The translations under genes were made by a program, and so were the position numbers. The notes under the pieces were generated by a model. The model was not told where the DNA came from, did no database searches, and worked only from the letters and a program-made list of their open reading frames with translations. Positions 9,206 to 18,372 of a stretch of DNA of 64,000 nucleotides are shown here, piece by piece. Position 1 is the first letter of the stretch; the number at the start of each line of letters is the position of its first letter. The stretch comes from CAWVWD01 sp045106825 (lineage in GTDB: Bacteria > Bacteroidota > Bacteroidia > Chitinophagales > Saprospiraceae): positions 1 to 64,000 of the forward strand of contig JBGCFH010000118.1 in assembly GCA_045106825.1 (NCBI GenBank), given 5' to 3'.

Positions 9206-9595
9206 ATGGTAGGTAAAGTTGAATTATACGATGCGTTTGGAGAGTTGATGTATGCTGTTGCGAAAGCAGATGGTTTAATACAAAATGAAGAAATACAAGC
9301 CTTAAATAAACTTGTAGAAAGTCATCCTTGGGCGAAAGAAATCGTTTGGTCATTTAATTATGAACAAGGGAAAGGAAAATCGGTAGAAGAAGCCTACGAA
9401 AAAGCACTATATACTTGCCAACAATATGGCCCTTCACCTGAATATCCTGAATTGTTGAGCCTTTTAACCGAAATTGCCGCAGCAAGTGAAGGTGTGAGTA
9501 ATGAGGAGAAAGCAATCATTCAAAACTTTGAAAAAGAGTTGAGAGCGAAGTTTGAAAAAGAATTGCAGCAAGGCAAGTTAATTATTAGAAAATAG
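9206..9595 (+). CDS. TerB-like all-helical protein
   Basis: 129 residues, cytosolic and all-alpha. The start (YDAFGELMYAVAKADGLIQNEEI) and the later ASEGVSNEEKAIIQNFEKEL match the two pseudo-repeats of TerB/DjlA-N-type domains, with acidic Asp/Glu positions that coordinate metal in that fold. TerB relatives are linked to tellurite or stress responses, but no ter genes are nearby, so a tellurite role should not be assumed. A strong UUCG-loop terminator follows. Confidence 0.6.
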   Translation: MVGKVELYDAFGELMYAVAKADGLIQNEEIQALNKLVESHPWAKEIVWSFNYEQGKGKSVEEAYEKALYTCQQYGPSPEYPELLSLLTEIAAASEGVSNEEKAIIQNFEKELRAKFEKELQQGKLIIRK

Positions 9596-9626
9596 AATAA
9601 TACACATTGTAATAAATGAAGAAAAT

Positions 9627-9654
9627 ACGGTGACGACTTTCGAGTTGTCACCGT
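9627..9654 (+). terminator. Terminator with UUCG tetraloop
   Basis: A 12-bp stem (ACGGTGACGACT / AGTTGTCACCGT, one G-U pair) capped by TTCG and followed by TTTATTG. It ends the TerB-like gene, and on the other strand it lies close to the 3' end of recJ. Confidence 0.8.
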
Positions 9655-9695
9655 TTATTGTTTGTATACTTTTAATACAAATTTTTGACGGTGAA

Positions 9696-11429
9696 TCAAT
9701 ATTGGTACTCTTCTGGTTCATAAAACTTCAAATCCTTTACATTCAACTGCAACGAAGTTCGACCTTTCCAGTTATTTTCCTCAACTGTATAACACAACTC
9801 AAACGGTTGTTTATCCTTAATATAGGGATAACAATCGCCAAAATTAAATGCAATTGCATCTTGTACAGCGCTTAGTTCTGGATATGTTTGTTGGATTTTT
9901 AATTTTAAATGTTTTTCTTTTAACAATCGAGAATTGCCAACATCCGTAACATTAGAAGTACGAAAAACTGGTCGTCTATTTTGTGGGCCAAAAGGTGCAA
10001 ACTGCTTCAAAATTTTCCAAAATTTTTCGTGTTTCAAATATTTGAAATCTAAATCTGCACTAACTTTCATTTTTGGTGTTAAGTGTTGTGGAGTGATTCG
10101 CTGAGCAACGATTTCTTCAAATCGTTCTTGGAATGCGACCACATTTTCTGGCTTCATCGTCAAACCAGCAGCGTATTGATGTCCGCCAAAATTGATAAAT
10201 AAATCTTCACACGCTTTCAATGCACTATGAATATCAAAACCATGAACCGAACGAGCCGAACCAACAACTTTATCGCCAGATTTAGATAAAATAATCGTTG
10301 GACGATGAAACGTTTCGACCATTCGAGAAGCAACAATTCCTAACACACCTTTATGCCAATCTTCACCGTATAAAACAATTGTTTTGCGTTCTCGCCAATT
10401 TGGATTCGACTTTACTTGTTGTGTTGCCTCTGCTGTAATACCTTTTTCAAAAGTTTTGCGTTTGATGTTCTCATACTTCAGTTTTTCGGCATTTTCCTTT
10501 GCTTCGTATTTGTCTTCCGACAATAATAGCTTAACCGCATTTTTAGCATCCGAAAGTCTCCCCGCAGCATTTATCATTGGACCAATTCCGAATACAACAT
10601 TACTTATCGACAATGGATAAGAACGATTTGCTATCGAAATCAAGGCTCGTAAACCTTCTCTTGCATAATTATTCAAATACTGCAAACCATAATATGTCAA
10701 CACACGATTTTCGCCAGTAATCGGCACAATATCACATGCAATACTCACCATCAACAAATCCAATAAATCAGTTGCTTCTTTGAAGTCCAAATCATTTTTT
10801 TCAATGTACGCTTGTACCAATTTAAACGCAACGCCACAACCACTTAATTCCTTATAAGGATAATTACAATCCGCTTGTTTCGGATCAAGTACAGCAACTG
10901 CGTCTGGAACTTTTGCTTCTGGCAAGTGATGGTCACAAATGATAAAATCTATCTTTTTCGACTTTGCATATTCTATCTTTTCAATTGCTTTAATACCACA
11001 ATCCATTGCTATCACTAACGAATAACCATTTTCAGCAGCGAAGTCAATACCTTGATACGAAATACCATAACCTTCCTTGTAGCGATGTGGAATATAATAT
11101 TCTAAATGTTGATGATGATTTTTCAAAAACGAATACATCAATGCTACAGACGTTGTTCCGTCAACATCATAATCACCATATAACAAAATTTTCTCCTGAT
11201 TTTGAATTGCTTTTTCTAATCGAAGCACAGCTGCTTCCATATTTTTCATCAAAAACGGATCATGTAAATGTTCTAATCGTGGACGAAAAAACAACTTCGC
11301 TTCTTCATAAGTCATAATGCCTCGCTGAACCAGTAAACGGCAAAAAATCGGATGAATTTTTAATTGTTCTTGTAGTGATTTTACGGCTTCTTCATCGGCT
11401 TCGATGTAAATCCATTGTTTTTCTGTCAT
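9696..11429 (-). CDS. recJ: Single-stranded-DNA-specific exonuclease RecJ
   Basis: 577 residues. DHH-family motifs are intact: DYDVDGTT with Asp86, Asp88 and Asp90, then Asp143 in AMDCGIK, and Asp166-His167-His168 in ICDHHLPE. The DHHA1 portion contains FGGHQYAAGLT. RecJ degrades ssDNA 5' to 3' in recombination and mismatch repair. The start at MTEKQWIYIEADEE was chosen over a 29-codon upstream extension that runs through a hairpin and is rich in Cys and Val, unlike the family's start. Confidence 0.93.
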   Translation of the reverse strand: MTEKQWIYIEADEEAVKSLQEQLKIHPIFCRLLVQRGIMTYEEAKLFFRPRLEHLHDPFLMKNMEAAVLRLEKAIQNQEKILLYGDYDVDGTTSVALMYSFLKNHHQHLEYYIPHRYKEGYGISYQGIDFAAENGYSLVIAMDCGIKAIEKIEYAKSKKIDFIICDHHLPEAKVPDAVAVLDPKQADCNYPYKELSGCGVAFKLVQAYIEKNDLDFKEATDLLDLLMVSIACDIVPITGENRVLTYYGLQYLNNYAREGLRALISIANRSYPLSISNVVFGIGPMINAAGRLSDAKNAVKLLLSEDKYEAKENAEKLKYENIKRKTFEKGITAEATQQVKSNPNWRERKTIVLYGEDWHKGVLGIVASRMVETFHRPTIILSKSGDKVVGSARSVHGFDIHSALKACEDLFINFGGHQYAAGLTMKPENVVAFQERFEEIVAQRITPQHLTPKMKVSADLDFKYLKHEKFWKILKQFAPFGPQNRRPVFRTSNVTDVGNSRLLKEKHLKLKIQQTYPELSAVQDAIAFNFGDCYPYIKDKQPFELCYTVEENNWKGRTSLQLNVKDLKFYEPEEYQY

Positions 11430-11472
11430 TGGTTTTGTGTTTATTGTTTTGTTTATGTAAACAACAACGCAC

Positions 11473-11499
11473 TTTTGACTACAAATTGTAGTCAAAAGC
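11473..11499 (-). terminator. Hairpin between the PGRP-type amidase and recJ
   Basis: A 13-bp perfect inverted repeat (CTTTTGACTACAA and its complement) around a very short loop. It lies downstream of the amidase gene and upstream of recJ on the minus strand. No good U-run follows on minus, so it is terminator-like only. Confidence 0.5.
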
Positions 11500-11569
11500 A
11501 CTATGTTACCACACATTCTATCTAATTTTATATAAAAGTGTACTTTAAAAACAGCACAGCTAAACTCAC

Positions 11570-12661
11570 CTAAACATCATAAAATGAAGAACGATCAATC
11601 TCAAACGGTTCTGGTCCATCTTCACCATGTATTGTTTCGTCGGTTATTGCAGCTACTTCTGGTTCATCTGCTTCCGAGAAAGTAGATACAGCTCGTCTTG
11701 ATACAACTTCCGCATTTTCCAGAGCATTTTGGGCGGCTTCCAGAGCAGCTTCTGCAGCAGTTAGTGTCGCTTCTGCTGTTGTCAATGCTGCTTTTGCAGC
11801 TTCTACACCTTGCTGTGCTGTGGCTACGTCTTGCTTCGCTTTCTCGACAGCAGCTTCTAAAACATTACCAGTATAAACATCAGCCGTAACACCTGCAATC
11901 ACTCTGTCCCAGTCAAATGCGGGTCCAATATCTGACTTGTCCGTTCGAAAATTGACGTGTGAACAAATACCTTTAAATTGAGAAGAAGCCGATGATACAG
12001 TCTTGAACCTTGATGCCTCATCAACAAATTTTCTTGGAATCTTATACGCTGTCGTCAAGTAACGCAACAACACGATTATAGAGTGATACTGCTCATCCGT
12101 AAACTTGGTGAAATATTCAATATTTCTAAACTTCTTGGGCAACTTAATATATTGGTCAGTATCGTCCAAAGTACAATAAACATCTTTTTTAGTATTTCTT
12201 GGAGACACTGCACTGGAATAGTAAGTATGCAATTCATTACCTTTTTTGAATAAAGGGCCGTAATTAGAAATCTCAATACCAATAGACTTTCTACTTTGCG
12301 TTTGATTGCCACCTAACGCCTTTCGACCTAAATGATACGACCAATTTGCGGAGCTAAATAATCGGTAAATCGTTCCATCACGAGCAATCACAAATGGAGT
12401 AGAAACGTGTCCACGCTTTTTGCTGGTCAACGATGAAATATCTCCTTTCAAATGACCAACTGTAAAGTGTAAAACGATTTTTTCCTTAGTATCTTTTTGG
12501 TTATAATAATAACCTGTAAAGCCATCTTTCGGGTCACAATGCACAACTTCTAACTCTACCTCTTCTCCTGGAATCTTACTCGAATGAGCTTCTAACTTGT
12601 ACCGATTTAATCCTGTTCTTCTAAATTCCGCTTCGGCTAATTTTACTTGATTAAAATCCAT
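11570..12661 (-). CDS. N-acetylmuramoyl-L-alanine amidase (Amidase_2/PGRP fold) with Ala-rich helical tail, no signal peptide
   Basis: 363 residues. The amidase_2 zinc site is visible: His65 in IVLHFTVGH and His235 in CSHVNFRTDKSDIGPAFDW, with Asp244 in the third-ligand position. The substrate-side segment FVIARDGTIYRLF is also present. Residues about 268-318 form an Ala/Glu heptad-like helix (AAKAALTTAEATLTAAEAAL), followed by an acidic C-terminus. No signal peptide or lipobox is seen, which is odd for a wall amidase. Endolysins and exported toxins lack one too, but no phage or secretion genes are near. Its message ends at a hairpin before recJ. Confidence 0.8.
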   Translation of the reverse strand: MDFNQVKLAEAEFRRTGLNRYKLEAHSSKIPGEEVELEVVHCDPKDGFTGYYYNQKDTKEKIVLHFTVGHLKGDISSLTSKKRGHVSTPFVIARDGTIYRLFSSANWSYHLGRKALGGNQTQSRKSIGIEISNYGPLFKKGNELHTYYSSAVSPRNTKKDVYCTLDDTDQYIKLPKKFRNIEYFTKFTDEQYHSIIVLLRYLTTAYKIPRKFVDEASRFKTVSSASSQFKGICSHVNFRTDKSDIGPAFDWDRVIAGVTADVYTGNVLEAAVEKAKQDVATAQQGVEAAKAALTTAEATLTAAEAALEAAQNALENAEVVSRRAVSTFSEADEPEVAAITDETIHGEDGPEPFEIDRSSFYDV

Positions 12662-13071
12662 ATTTATTCGTTTTTATTTACAATAGGTATAATTTCAAAA
12701 TAAATGATTTTATAGAAAACGAGTCAATCAACGAACTGACCTGAAAACCATACTTCCTACCTATTGCTTGAGGTGATATACTAATTATTAAAATTTATTC
12801 AATTCGTATTTTTTGAATATAATATTCATCTACCGCAAATTAAGAAAAATAAAACTGGTTTACAATAGTTGTAAATAATTCGCAGGATTTTAAAATTGTG
12901 TATTTTCTACGGTAGCATATAGATTTGTCAGGATAACATGGATTGATAAGTTTTTCTAAATGTTTTTTACGACCTTTGTATAACTAAATCCTCAAAAATT
13001 GGTTTAGTTATAATAATTGTTTTGAAAAATTGAGATGGTGGAGTTTGACTACTATCAAAAATATAAATAAG
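12662..13071. other. Divergent intergenic region, no gene seen
   Basis: AT-rich spacer between the amidase start (minus) and lipA (plus). A longer reading frame runs into it from lipA, but its extra 14 residues do not look like LipA. I see no firm promoter or repeat. Confidence 0.35.
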
Positions 13072-13968
13072 ATGATTGAATTACCAATTGTTGATAAAGT
13101 AGAAAAGCCAAAAAGACGAAAAAAACCTGATTGGCTTCGAGTGAAATTACCGAATGGCGAAAACTTCCGTAAAGTCTCTTCGATTGTAAATAATTATAAA
13201 CTCCATACCATTTGCCAAAGCGGACATTGTCCAAATATGGGCGAATGTTGGGGCGAAGGAACAGCGACATTCATGATTTTGGGAAATACTTGTACTCGTT
13301 CTTGTTCGTTTTGTGCCGTAAAAACGGGGCGACCAAATGAGTATGATGAAGACGAACCGTTTCGTGTCGCAAAAGCGATTGAGTTAATGGGCGTAAAACA
13401 TGCCGTTATCACTTCCGTAAATCGTGATGAGTTGAAAGATCGTGGTGCATCAGTTTGGCATGCAACCGTTCGTGAAATCAAAACTCGTACACCAGAAGTA
13501 ACAATCGAAACATTAATTCCAGATACTCGTGCAAATTGGACAGCATTAGATTTGATGATTTCTGCTGGTCAAGAAGTTGTTTCGCACAATATGGAAACCG
13601 TAAAACGATTGTATCGCAAAGTTCGTCCACAAGCAAAATACCAACGAAGTTTAGACCAAATTCAAAGAACGAAAGATTTTGGAAAACGTACAAAGTCGGG
13701 AATTATGGTCGGTTTAGGCGAAACAAAAGAGGAGGTTTTTGAAATCATGGACGATTTAGTCGCTCACGGTTGTGATGTACTAACTATCGGTCAATATCTT
13801 CAACCAACAAAAATGCACTTAGATGTTGCTGAATATATTCATCCAGATTTGTTCAAAGAATATGAAGAAGTAGGATTAGCAAAAGGATTTGATTTTGTAG
13901 AAAGTGGGCCTTTAGTTCGTTCATCTTATCATGCGGAACGCCATGTTTTTCCAAATCAACACAGATAG
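13072..13968 (+). CDS. lipA: Lipoyl synthase
   Basis: 298 residues. Both iron-sulfur cluster motifs are complete: the auxiliary cluster Cys48, Cys53, Cys59 (CQSGHCPNMGEC) and the radical-SAM cluster Cys74, Cys78, Cys81 (CTRSCSFC). The C-terminal SSYHAERH contains the conserved Ser. LipA inserts two sulfur atoms into octanoyl-protein to make lipoate. The start at MIELPIV is preferred to an upstream TTG because the family starts close to the KPDWLRVKLP segment. A hairpin terminator shared with the converging thioredoxin gene follows. Confidence 0.95.
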   Translation: MIELPIVDKVEKPKRRKKPDWLRVKLPNGENFRKVSSIVNNYKLHTICQSGHCPNMGECWGEGTATFMILGNTCTRSCSFCAVKTGRPNEYDEDEPFRVAKAIELMGVKHAVITSVNRDELKDRGASVWHATVREIKTRTPEVTIETLIPDTRANWTALDLMISAGQEVVSHNMETVKRLYRKVRPQAKYQRSLDQIQRTKDFGKRTKSGIMVGLGETKEEVFEIMDDLVAHGCDVLTIGQYLQPTKMHLDVAEYIHPDLFKEYEEVGLAKGFDFVESGPLVRSSYHAERHVFPNQHR

Positions 13969-13989
13969 TTTTTAGTTGAAAACAGTATT

Positions 13990-14027
13990 AAAAAGCGAAT
14001 GATTTTTTAAAAAATCATTCGCTTTTC
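13990..14027. terminator. Bidirectional terminator
   Basis: An 18-bp perfect stem (AAAAGCGAATGATTTTTT and its complement) with A-runs and T-runs on both sides. It is placed between the converging lipA and TlpA-like genes. Confidence 0.85.
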
Positions 14028-14052
14028 TAATTTTTTAATCACCATAAACTGC

Positions 14053-14592
14053 TTACTGAATTTTCTTTGCCAAAATTGCTTCTAATTCTTGAGTCGTCGG
14101 GTTTACACTAATAATTACACCATTTTCATTCAATAAATATTTTGTTGGAATTTCACGAACTTTATACAACGAACCGACTTCGCCACGCATTCGCTTCAAA
14201 TCCGAAACATGACCTTTCCAATTCATGCCACGATTTTCAATCGTTTGTTCCCAACGTTCCTTATCTTTATCCATTGCTACCGCAAGAATTTCAAAACCAT
14301 TAGCCGCTCCAAACTGCTGATTTTTATACTTATTATAAGTTTGTACCAATGCTGGAATTTCTTGCATACAAGGCCCGCACCAAGTTCCCCAAAAATCTAA
14401 TAACACTAATTTCCCTTCATAATCAGACAATTTCAAAATCGAGCCATCAGGTGTTTTTGCACTAAAATCTGGTGCTTTTTCTCCAACAATAAATTTCGGT
14501 TCACGATTAAAAGAATAATCATAGATATAATATAATGCACCAACTAACAAGATGGCAGATACGATATTGCTAAGTGTTAAATACTTTTTCAT
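14053..14592 (-). CDS. TlpA/ResA-like membrane-anchored thioredoxin
   Basis: 179 residues. An N-terminal anchor (LSNIVSAILLVGALYYIYDY) is followed by a TlpA-type domain with the redox motif WCGPC (Cys72, Cys75), the preceding FWGTW, and the cis-Pro segment REIPTKYLL. This places it in the periplasm as a thiol-disulfide reductase. Such proteins serve cytochrome c maturation or envelope stress. No cytochrome genes are adjacent, so the partner is unknown. The start five codons downstream of the longest frame gives the shorter MKKYLT N-terminus; either is possible. Confidence 0.85.
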   Translation of the reverse strand: MKKYLTLSNIVSAILLVGALYYIYDYSFNREPKFIVGEKAPDFSAKTPDGSILKLSDYEGKLVLLDFWGTWCGPCMQEIPALVQTYNKYKNQQFGAANGFEILAVAMDKDKERWEQTIENRGMNWKGHVSDLKRMRGEVGSLYKVREIPTKYLLNENGVIISVNPTTQELEAILAKKIQ

Positions 14593-14670
14593 TATTTCTT
14601 TTTTCAATTAAAATCTACCTTTCAAAACAGTTATTACAACGAAACAGTTGTAAATTTAAGGATTGATTAT

Positions 14671-14825
14671 TGGTGTTCTTTGACATATTTTGCCAAAACA
14701 TCATTTATTAAATTATTTTTAACCACGAATGCACAAATTTTCAACAAAAAATTGATTAGTAATATTTATTCGTGTATTCTGTCTGCCCCGAAATCTTGAT
14801 GATGGCAGAAATTGTTAATGAACCA
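14671..14825. repeat. Second copy of the TGGTT...GCCA terminal-repeat element
   Basis: The ends match those of the element at 3167-3300: the left arm TTTGACATATTTTGCCA and the right arm TGGCAGAAATTGTTAATGAA resemble its arms. The interior differs and carries a degenerate copy of the short CCCGA palindrome at about 14786-14796. Confidence 0.55.
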
Positions 14826-14942
14826 TTATTGTATTATCCTCATTTTTACGAGTTTTGTAGAATAGAATTAACATGCAAATGAATATACCTTTTTTATTTG
14901 CAAATTGATAGACACGAAGAATTGATAATTCAATTTACCATT

Positions 14943-15452
14943 ATGAAAATATACTACTATTTGATATTTATTGCTTTCGCAATAACAGCTTGTGGAGAAA
15001 CTCAATCACAAGATGCAACAGATAAAAAGGAAGAAATCAACCCTTTCGATTTAGGAAAATTGGCTCAAATCGACCGTGAAATTATCCGAGAATACGTTGG
15101 TATTCAAACCGATATGAAATTTGATTCTACCAAATCAGGCATTTTTTATTCAATAGAAAACCCTGGTATCGGTGATCCGCCAACCGATAGCTCGACTGTA
15201 ACCGTAGATTATACCTTATATTTAGTCGATGGAACATTGGTTGAAAGTACGATTGTTAACGAAAAGCCGTCCACTTTTGAAGTCGGAAATGTTATCGAAG
15301 GTTGGAAAGAATCCTTAAAATTGATTGGCGTAACAGGCAAAGGAACATTTGTTATTCCATCAGGTTTGGCTTACGGATTGAGAAGTGTAAACGGTTTGCC
15401 TCGAAATTCTATATTAGTATTTGATATTGAAATATTAAAAATTGAAGATTAA
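14943..15452 (+). CDS. FKBP-type peptidyl-prolyl isomerase lipoprotein
   Basis: 169 residues. A short signal ends in ITAC (Cys17 lipidated). After a linker, a C-terminal FKBP domain shows VTVDYTLYLVDGTLVEST, VIEGWKESLKLIGVTGKGTFVIPSGLAYG and NSILVFDIEILKI, the standard FKBP core with the substrate-pocket VIEGW. It is a periplasm-facing folding helper. The start was set at the ATG that opens the signal peptide; the longer frame adds a non-hydrophobic 15 residues. A strong shared terminator follows. Confidence 0.88.
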   Translation: MKIYYYLIFIAFAITACGETQSQDATDKKEEINPFDLGKLAQIDREIIREYVGIQTDMKFDSTKSGIFYSIENPGIGDPPTDSSTVTVDYTLYLVDGTLVESTIVNEKPSTFEVGNVIEGWKESLKLIGVTGKGTFVIPSGLAYGLRSVNGLPRNSILVFDIEILKIED

Positions 15453-15490
15453 AAACGATAATCAAACCGCTTCGTTTTGGCGGTAAATTA

Positions 15491-15533
15491 AAACAGTAAG
15501 TTATCGCTATTAAATAGCCACAACTTACTGTTT
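15491..15533. terminator. Bidirectional terminator
   Basis: The outer stem AAACAGTAAGTT/AACTTACTGTTT is perfect over 12 bp, with an inner GCTATT/AATAGC stem. It lies between the FKBP gene and the converging metal-efflux operon. Confidence 0.8.
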
Positions 15534-15552
15534 CTAATGAGTTTGAATAATT

Positions 15553-16779
15553 CTAATGCGAGTGCGAATGAGCAGCATCTCCCTTATTCATTTCTGCAAT
15601 CAAGTAAAATGCAGCATTCTGCACAATTTTATCCTTTCCTCGTTTTGGCAACGTTTCCATCAAATCTACCGAAATCCAACCATCTTTTTTCTGCTTCACT
15701 TTCACAGGAATCCGAGTATATTGAATCTCACTTGGCATTTTTTTCTTCTGTACGAAAATGTACGCAATATTATCCGCAATCACAACTGCCTTTTCAGGCA
15801 AACACGGAACAGTCGCTTCATTTTCCCAAATCCTTGCATTCACAAATCCACCTTGACGGAACGTAGGCTTTCGCCCAATAATATGTGCGTGAACATGAAC
15901 CGTTTTCTTCTCATTTTCAAACGTTGGAGCAATTAAATAGACTTTACCTTCAAACGTTTCGCCAGGATTCGAAGGCAATTCAAATGTTATTTTTTGTCCT
16001 TTTTTCACTCGATGAATATCCTTTTCAAAAACTTCCAACTCAATATGAATATGCTCGTCACTTACGATTTTCACCAATTCCGTTTCAGGTTGAGCAAACA
16101 TTCCGTTATGTACATTTACAACCGAAACATAGCCGCTTGACGGAGCAATTATCGCAATTTGTCTCGTGATTTTTTCATTTTTCAAGTTCTCCAAATCGAT
16201 TCCCAAATAACTCAAATATTGCTCAATTCCTTTCAATTGAACTTGCTTCACTCGATAATCCGATTGTGCTTTTTGATAATTTTTAAGAGCCGAAGCATTG
16301 GCTTCACTCAATCGCTGTTGACGCTCCATTTCTTGATTCAAATAAATCATTTCGCTCCGAATCTCCAAATATTCTTGTTGCTTCTGAATAAAACTCGAAT
16401 GCTCCAAAGTCGCAATTGTCGAACCTTTTTTCACATAGCTTCCGACTACAATTTTTGTCAAATTCCGAATAAATCCACCTTCTTTCACATGAACCGAACT
16501 CACCGAATTTGGCGGCACATCGAGTGTTCCAGTTACAGAAATAAAATCTGACATTTTTTGATTCATAAATCCGCCTAACTCTACGCCAATCGTTTTGACT
16601 TGAGCATTCAACAAATGCACTTCATTATCAGGAACTTCTTCTTCGTGCTGATGACCTTCGTGTTCATCATGTTCACCTGCTGCATGATTGTGACCAGCAT
16701 GCGGATCAACTTCGCTTTGACAACCAATTAATGTTGCTAACAAGCTGATTATTAATATTTTATTAATTATATTTTTCAT
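15553..16779 (-). CDS. CusB/CzcB-type periplasmic adaptor of an RND metal-efflux pump
   Basis: 408 residues. The lipobox LIGC gives lipid-anchored Cys20. A His-rich tract follows immediately (DPHAGHNHAAGEHDEHEGHQ), and the C-terminus is AHSHSH, both probable metal-binding tails. The middle holds a coiled-coil hairpin region (about 125-185) and barrel-sandwich segments such as IIAPSSGYVSVVNVHNGMFAQPETELVKI. It bridges the inner-membrane pump and outer-membrane channel. It is last in the minus-strand operon after the RND pump and the OMF gene. The His tails suggest Zn, Co, Ni or Cu, but the metal cannot be fixed from sequence. Confidence 0.9.
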   Translation of the reverse strand: MKNIINKILIISLLATLIGCQSEVDPHAGHNHAAGEHDEHEGHQHEEEVPDNEVHLLNAQVKTIGVELGGFMNQKMSDFISVTGTLDVPPNSVSSVHVKEGGFIRNLTKIVVGSYVKKGSTIATLEHSSFIQKQQEYLEIRSEMIYLNQEMERQQRLSEANASALKNYQKAQSDYRVKQVQLKGIEQYLSYLGIDLENLKNEKITRQIAIIAPSSGYVSVVNVHNGMFAQPETELVKIVSDEHIHIELEVFEKDIHRVKKGQKITFELPSNPGETFEGKVYLIAPTFENEKKTVHVHAHIIGRKPTFRQGGFVNARIWENEATVPCLPEKAVVIADNIAYIFVQKKKMPSEIQYTRIPVKVKQKKDGWISVDLMETLPKRGKDKIVQNAAFYLIAEMNKGDAAHSHSH

Positions 16780-16846
16780 TTAATTTATTTTTCAAAATTT
16801 GCAATTTACAAAGGCAATGCCGTTTGCCCTACGAAATGAACTCTTT

Positions 16847-17048
16847 CCGTCATTCCGTACTTGATACGGAATCTCCTAAGTTTTGAACCAGAAAATCAGA
16901 ACTTTCCACAAAAGAAAAATCAAACTTTCCAAAAGTTAAACAATAACTTCACCATCAAACCTTACTTTTTAACCAGCCAAAAAACTGTAATTTCTGCAAG
17001 ACTTCAACTTTAATGTTTGGGAGATTCCGACCTTCGTCGGAATGACGG
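16847..17048. repeat. Hairpin-ended intergenic element, copy 1
   Basis: Bounded by two inverted hairpins: CCGTCATTCCG...CGGAATCTCC (16847-16876) at one end and GGAGATTCCG...CGGAATGACGG (17020-17048) at the other. The interior contains ACTTCACCATCAAACC, also present in copy 3 at 47881-48151, and CTTCAACTTTAATG, nearly as in copy 2 at 21594-21730. It lies inside the efflux operon between the OMF and adaptor genes, so it may process the message or set its ratios. Confidence 0.8.
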
Positions 17049-17075
17049 AAAAGTTTGACTTTTTAGATTTGTGCG

Positions 17076-18260
17076 TTATTCAATTCCAAAACCATAATTA
17101 ATCAAAATAACCGTTTCATTATATTTTTGAATCAAATCAAATTTCTTCATTTCTGCTTCCAAAACCTGTTCAATCGTAGCCAAATATTCAAAATACGGCA
17201 ATTCGCCACCTTCATAACCAGCTTTCGCCAAACCGACCGTTTCCAATAAATTATTCATCAATAATCTATCAATCGAGAAAATTTGTCCGTTCAAGGTTTC
17301 CAAATTCGCCAACGCCAATTTCCATTCATTTTCCAATAAGAACTTATCCGTTTCGGCTTTCGCCTGAATGATAGAAGCGTTCGCTTTTGCGGCTTCGATG
17401 CGTTGTTGTTGCGGCTTTCGATGTAAAGGAATGCCAACACCGATTTCGATTAAATTCAAACCAGCATTTCCATCAAAAATCTGTGAAGCATAACCAACAT
17501 GAAACGTTGGAGAAAGTGCATTTTCTTCAATTTTAGCTTGTTGAGTCGCTACATTTTTTTGCTGTTCATAATATTGCATCAACGGATGATTGACTGCATT
17601 CACTTCAGGTAAATTCATCGAAAGTTGTTGCAACTGTACATTTTTAACATCAATCCAATCCTCACGACCAAGCAAATACGCCAGTTGACCTTGAGCCAAT
17701 TCATAATTTCTATCCGCTTCATTTTGTTGAATTCGCCAATTTTTCTGACTGTTTTCTACTCGCAAAAACTCAATTTTACTCGTTTCACCAGTTTCCACTC
17801 GCAACGCTGCCAATTTCAAAAAATCCGTATAAACAGAATCGTAAGCATCGAATAATTGTTGCTGCTGATAAGTCGTTACAACTTGCCAGTATAAATTCGC
17901 CACGACTTTTTTCAATTCGACTTCCGTCAAAACTCGCTCTTGTTTCAACAATTCCGTTTCCGCCTCAATCAACGCATTTTTTGCCTTATAAACCTTTGGC
18001 AATTCAAACGATTGACGCACACCAAAATCATGTTGCCGATTATCATTCTCATAACCCAACGCTTGACCTAAATAATAAAAATCCGTCGGTTGCAACTCAA
18101 AACCTGAACCTCTTAAAAGTTCCTGTTGCTTTATTTTTAAATCTGCTACGGTTATTGATGGATGATTTTTAATAGCCATTTCCATCAAACTATCTAACGA
18201 CTGACTTTGCATCGAAGTCGTGTAGATAAGTAATAGCAATAGTTTTATATATTTTTTCAT
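17076..18260 (-). CDS. TolC/CusC-like outer-membrane factor of the metal-efflux pump
   Basis: 394 residues with a signal peptide (IKLLLLLIYTTSMQSQS). Two long helical coiled-coil regions follow, as in outer-membrane efflux proteins; characteristic segments are LKKVVANLYWQVVTTYQQQQLF and IGVGIPLHRKPQQQRIEAAK. It forms the channel through the outer membrane. The start at MKKYIKLLLLL was chosen because the upstream extension lacks a signal sequence and overlaps a repeat. It is flanked in the operon by the RND pump upstream and the adaptor downstream. Confidence 0.88.
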   Translation of the reverse strand: MKKYIKLLLLLIYTTSMQSQSLDSLMEMAIKNHPSITVADLKIKQQELLRGSGFELQPTDFYYLGQALGYENDNRQHDFGVRQSFELPKVYKAKNALIEAETELLKQERVLTEVELKKVVANLYWQVVTTYQQQQLFDAYDSVYTDFLKLAALRVETGETSKIEFLRVENSQKNWRIQQNEADRNYELAQGQLAYLLGREDWIDVKNVQLQQLSMNLPEVNAVNHPLMQYYEQQKNVATQQAKIEENALSPTFHVGYASQIFDGNAGLNLIEIGVGIPLHRKPQQQRIEAAKANASIIQAKAETDKFLLENEWKLALANLETLNGQIFSIDRLLMNNLLETVGLAKAGYEGGELPYFEYLATIEQVLEAEMKKFDLIQKYNETVILINYGFGIE

Positions 18261-18272
18261 TGTTATTTCTTG

Positions 18273-18372
18273 AACCACAAAAGGAGCAAAAGACATAATA
18301 GAGATTTCACAAAAGAAAATTAAAAAATACTTTTGTGAAAACCTTTTGTTCCTTTTGTGTCTTTTGTGGTTT
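18273..18372. repeat. Intergenic inverted repeat of CACAAAAGG/CCTTTTGTG type
   Basis: AACCACAAAAGGAGCAAAAGAC at the left is roughly complementary to the CCTTTTGTGTCTTTTGTGGTT end. A second inner pair TTCACAAAAG/CTTTTGTGAA gives a long hairpin between the pump and OMF genes, overlapping the pump's stop codon. Confidence 0.6.
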
